From: Paulownia fortunei | Lineage: Eukaryota; Streptophyta; Magnoliopsida; Lamiales; Paulowniaceae | Length of the DNA: 64,000 nt | Assembly: GCA_019321725.1 (NCBI GenBank) | Contig: CM033111.1 | Span: forward strand, 11,284,001-11,348,000 | Direction of reading: 5' to 3' | Shown: in pieces, positions 60,570 through 64,000 of the stretch | How the letters are laid out: every line of letters starts with the position of its first letter | Numbering within the stretch: position 1 is the first letter of the stretch | The notes under the pieces: model-generated | Database searches by the model: none | Told to the model about the DNA's origin: nothing | The model's input: only the letters and a program-made list of their open reading frames with translations | Program-made: the position numbers and the translations under genes

Positions 60570-62520
60570 AGAATAGATGTAATGGATTTTTAGCAATTTT
60601 GTAAATCAAGTATCTACAAAAATGCGAGGCAGAAAATAAGCATACATTCAACAATTTATTCATTTATAATAAGGTCTTTAATTATAAATGTCTCTCACTA
60701 TTTTATTTGAATTTCATTACCCCTTAGATAAGTATTCGGGAAATCATATTTCCTAGTGGGCTTGAAGTCCAATTAGCTTTATTTTACACCCCAATTTTAT
60801 GAGCCCATATGATAAAACAAAAAGATAGCTAACATACTAGCAATTACATCACCATGAAACCCTCAATCTATTTTACCTTACTATTTCTCATACACCCAAA
60901 GTTTAGGATCACATATGGTACTAAGTGTCAACCGTGACCCATCAAATATCAATATGAGTAAGATAACTAAAGTATGTCCCACGACTCGTGGCTAACACCC
61001 TTAGCCCTCCTACCCCATGGACATCTCCATTTTAGTAGTGGTCACAACTATTACCTCTACTTAGCACATCCTATGACTCATGGCCAATGGACTAAGTATG
61101 GCAACATTTCACATGCCAACTACTTTTGATGAAAGTGGATGATTGGGCCCAGCCCAATATTGCCCACTTATACTTGATATAAAGTTTACTTAAAAATTCT
61201 TAAACTTAAAAAAAAATTAAAATGTTTTTTTTTATGTTGCACTATTCCTCACAATTGCAAGCATAACAATAAGAAGGCAATAAATAAACCTATGCATGTA
61301 TCTATCATACATGCATAATGGAATGATCATGGACTTTTTTCTATGCGATCCATTAGAGCCAAAGTGGATTTATGGTCAATCTAGGGATAATAATTAAAAT
61401 GAAAATAGATCCTATCTATTACATGAATGCATCACATATACATTCATGGCCTTAAATTCTTTACTTTTCTCCACCTTTACTCCATCTTCTTGTTCATCAA
61501 AAATTAAAAAAATATCCCACCAACCTAATTCTACTCTTATTATAATTGCTATCCTAACAAGAAACTAGGAATTTCTTCTAATAGGAGCTACATAGGATGG
61601 AGATAGAATTTTACATTCAAAGTTAAAAACTGAGAAAAAATGAGACTCGCAAGCCTCATTTTAGTCAAAACCCTAAGCATTAAAACTATCACATAGAAAT
61701 TAAAACGATATAGGCTCCATAATCATCTAAACCATACATGCTAAATTCAATCATCCCATGATATAAATTTAAAGCACATAAGTTTACCTACTATTTAAAA
61801 TTATTATTTTTCAAGTTTGAGAATTAATTCACGATTTTTGGATAAAAACTCATTTTTCAAAGATTTTTAAAATAAATAATTAATTTAACATTTTGAATAA
61901 TTGATTTTTCAGCATGTGGTCGATGATGAGCAGCAACACGATTACTGCCCTTTATGCACCAAATCAACTTGTGTGGGCTACTTGTCAGGAGCCTGATGGT
62001 GAAGTCAATGATGGTGTTCGGCTACAATCCATCGGCCAACACCTAACATATTGTTGGGTGTCGTTGGGCATTATTGCACCCATCGACGAACACCCAACAT
62101 ATCGTTAGGTGCCTAGCACCTAACTGCTGATGTCCTTAGCGATGGTTCACCACCTATTGCTCCTATCCATGGCACTACTGCGTAGTGACCCGGTGATGGC
62201 AAAGATAACGTCCTGCTAATCCGCCAAGCGACGAGCATCAACAGTCCATCGCCACCTATTGCTCAATTATTGAGTGACTAATCACCGTACTACTGCCAAA
62301 CACCTAGGCAACGCACGATGTACTACCTGCTAGTGGTATGCTATCTCACAAAGGTAGGTAGCTTTAAGTTTTGTTCATCATGTTTAAAATTTTAATAATT
62401 AAAATACGTGTAGAAAAAATTCAAAATTTAAATCCCTAAAAAAATAATTTACAAGAATTTCAATTCATCACATGAATTTAAGCATACATAATTACGTGAA
62501 CAATAAATTGAATGCACAAC
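60570..62520 (-). other. Leader region of copia D with a GC-richer insert
   Basis: No copia protein text recognised. 61910-62345 is clearly richer in GC than its surroundings and contains two imperfect palindromes (see findings). The plus-strand ORF 61914-62108 in it has no recognisable domain. Confidence 0.45.
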
Positions 62521-62524
62521 CTAG

Positions 62525-62536
62525 GCTCTGATACCA
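62525..62536 (-). other. Primer-binding site of copia element D
   Basis: Minus strand TGGTATCAGAGC, complementary to the 3' end of initiator tRNA-Met, one base after the LTR end. Confidence 0.85.
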
Positions 62537-62537
62537 C

Positions 62538-64000
62538 TATTAGGTTTTATATATCCTAGGATGGGAATGTAGTGGAAAATTAAAAATTTTAAAACATGCA
62601 TATTCAAACATACATCACAAGAATTCATACAAATTAATTTAGTTGTGGTCACAATAGTAAAAAAAAATAAAGTTTGCAAATCATACCTGAGAGCACTTCA
62701 GTTAATGTAGAGAGTGGAGGAATTCATATTCCTAAATTAGTTCATGAGGAATTTAAGTGTCCTCCCTCTAACTGTATCCACATGCCGGGCAAGTCCACGA
62801 ATTTGATCCTTGCAAGTGAATCAATGTCCCTATCACTAATCTAAATTTGAGAGTGCAATTTTATTCTAAAAAAAAAAACTTGTGATAGAATAACAAAATT
62901 GATGAAAAGGTTAGAACCTTTAATGGAGAGAACAAAATAAGAAAGAGAGACAAAGAGGAGGGGGCTAAAAATTTTGAGCTCTCAATACATGGAATTTTCA
63001 GCCCCCTTAAGTGTGTATTTGTACACACTTGATGTCTAGCCCTATTCCTATTTGGACTTTCCCACCTTTCTTTCGTATCCTTATCCTTTCCATACAAGAC
63101 TAGGATCCATTTTTCTTACTTTCCAAGTCACTTAGTTGGGTCAAGGGCTTGGACTTTAAATATCTAAAATTTAATTAATTGATCTCCATTAATTAATCAA
63201 GCCCATTTAATTAATTGATTCAATTAATTAATTAATTAGTTCTAATATAAGTTGCCTAATCAAATTAGGCCCTTAAAATAATTATATCATGTTAGTTGGT
63301 TAAATTAATTTAACTTTATAAATTAATGTAAGCCTAGCTACATAATTGATCTAGTCAATTACTTAATTCACTCCCATTAGCCCCTAATCTCAATTAGGTT
63401 TAATTAAATAATTTTATTATTTAATTCTTTAGATTAATTCTAGCTTAAGTTAATCAATCACAATTAATTACCTTAATCAACACTTTGGATCAATAAAATA
63501 AATTAGAAGTGGACTATCCTGGTTTGTGTGTGACTCCTCAGGTTCACAATTAAGCTAACAGTAGGCTTGCAACTTTTGCAACTTTTAAATATATTAATAT
63601 TTTAATTAATTAATCCACTTGGTATTAACTCCTTAATACCAACAAACTCACAAGTCAAGGGAAGCACCAAGCAGTGCATCTTGACTTTCTAGTCTTAGGT
63701 GAATAACAAATGAACCCATTTCAATTATGAATACATGCAAATACAGTCCCTCTGTCAACTATTCTCCAATTAAGTCTAGGATCCTCTGTTGAAGCAATAG
63801 AAAACCCCACATCCAATATTCATCCTATTTTGGCCAAGGTCTTCGGGATCACTGACTATAAAAATATAGGAGAATCATCTATTCTGCCAGATAGGTGACC
63901 TTGCTTGGCCACTCACTAGCCTCCATACACAAAGATTATACAACTAATGTAAACCCTATGTGACTGTCACGCAATAAGAAAATACATCAAAATGCACAAT
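62538..64000 (-). repeat. 5' LTR of copia element D (continues past window)
   Basis: Aligned with 55061-57327 and 39955-52377. It keeps the uninterrupted arrangement at 63658-63682 that element C interrupted in the other copy. Contains the TATA palindrome at 63009-63030. Confidence 0.85.

Larger units (their letters stand above)
55061..64000 (-). mobile_element. Copia element D (right end outside window)
   Basis: Minus-strand Ty1/copia element. 3' LTR 55061-57327, polypurine tract beside it (AGTGGGAGAT on the minus strand, 57328-57337), RNase H, RT, integrase, gag, a long untranslated region, PBS at 62525-62536, and the 5' LTR from 62538 past the window edge. All coding parts are broken. The long leader (60570-62520) is unusual for copia and may include a foreign insert at 61910-62345. 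Confidence 0.85.

Noticed and set aside
61914..62108. 64-codon open frame in GC-richer block
   Set aside because: No recognisable domain; open frame is expected from base composition.

Overview
This is plant nuclear DNA, most likely from a eudicot and from a repeat-rich, probably pericentromeric region. It is strongly AT-rich, and nearly every recognisable protein domain belongs to plant LTR retrotransposons: Ty3/gypsy of the Athila type and Ty1/copia. I found no complete ordinary host gene, tRNA, rRNA or CRISPR array. The only cellular-type gene present is carried by the retrotransposons.

The key family is an Athila-like Ty3/gypsy element, here called LOG-Athila. Its LTRs are about 1.6-2.0 kb, start TGATAAG and end near GTAGCA. 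The PBS resembles the 3' end of tRNA-Asp, gag has a CX2CX4HX4C knuckle, and the protease motif is DLGAS. Between integrase and the 3' LTR, where Athila elements carry an env-like ORF, these copies carry two extra genes: an unrecognised ORF (ORF-X) and an intronless homologue of the cytokinin-activating enzyme LOG (LONELY GUY, cytokinin riboside 5'-monophosphate phosphoribohydrolase). There are three element copies: A (1-7261, +, cut by the window start), B (16040-28083, -, complete, 5-bp target duplication TGGCC) and C (40953-51500, +, integrase deleted). There is also one solo LTR (33219-34909, target duplication ATAAT). In A the LOG frame is open over 217 codons although pol is broken. In B and C it is a pseudogene.

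Layout: 1-7261 is element A. 7815-9172 is a non-autonomous Mutator-like element with a 9-bp target duplication. 10180-13005 is degraded copia-derived sequence. 13006-16034 and 28089-29560 are two halves of one minus-strand copia element split by element B. 29600-33213 is repeat-derived or featureless. 33219-34909 is the solo LTR. 36958-38290 is a second Mutator-like element holding a 42-bp minisatellite. 39300-40952 and 51501-52377 belong to a copia LTR family (family D), split by element C. 52378-52770 is a copia pol tail, and 52780-55060 probably an old gypsy 3' end. 55061 to beyond 64000 is a minus-strand copia element D, whose 3' LTR contains a head-to-tail TRIM array (56017-56775).

The genes do not form a host pathway. 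The layout is nested insertion: B into copia, C into a copia LTR, TRIMs into another copia LTR. The point of biological interest is that a retrotransposon family captured a hormone-activation gene, apparently from spliced mRNA, and copied it with its own life cycle.
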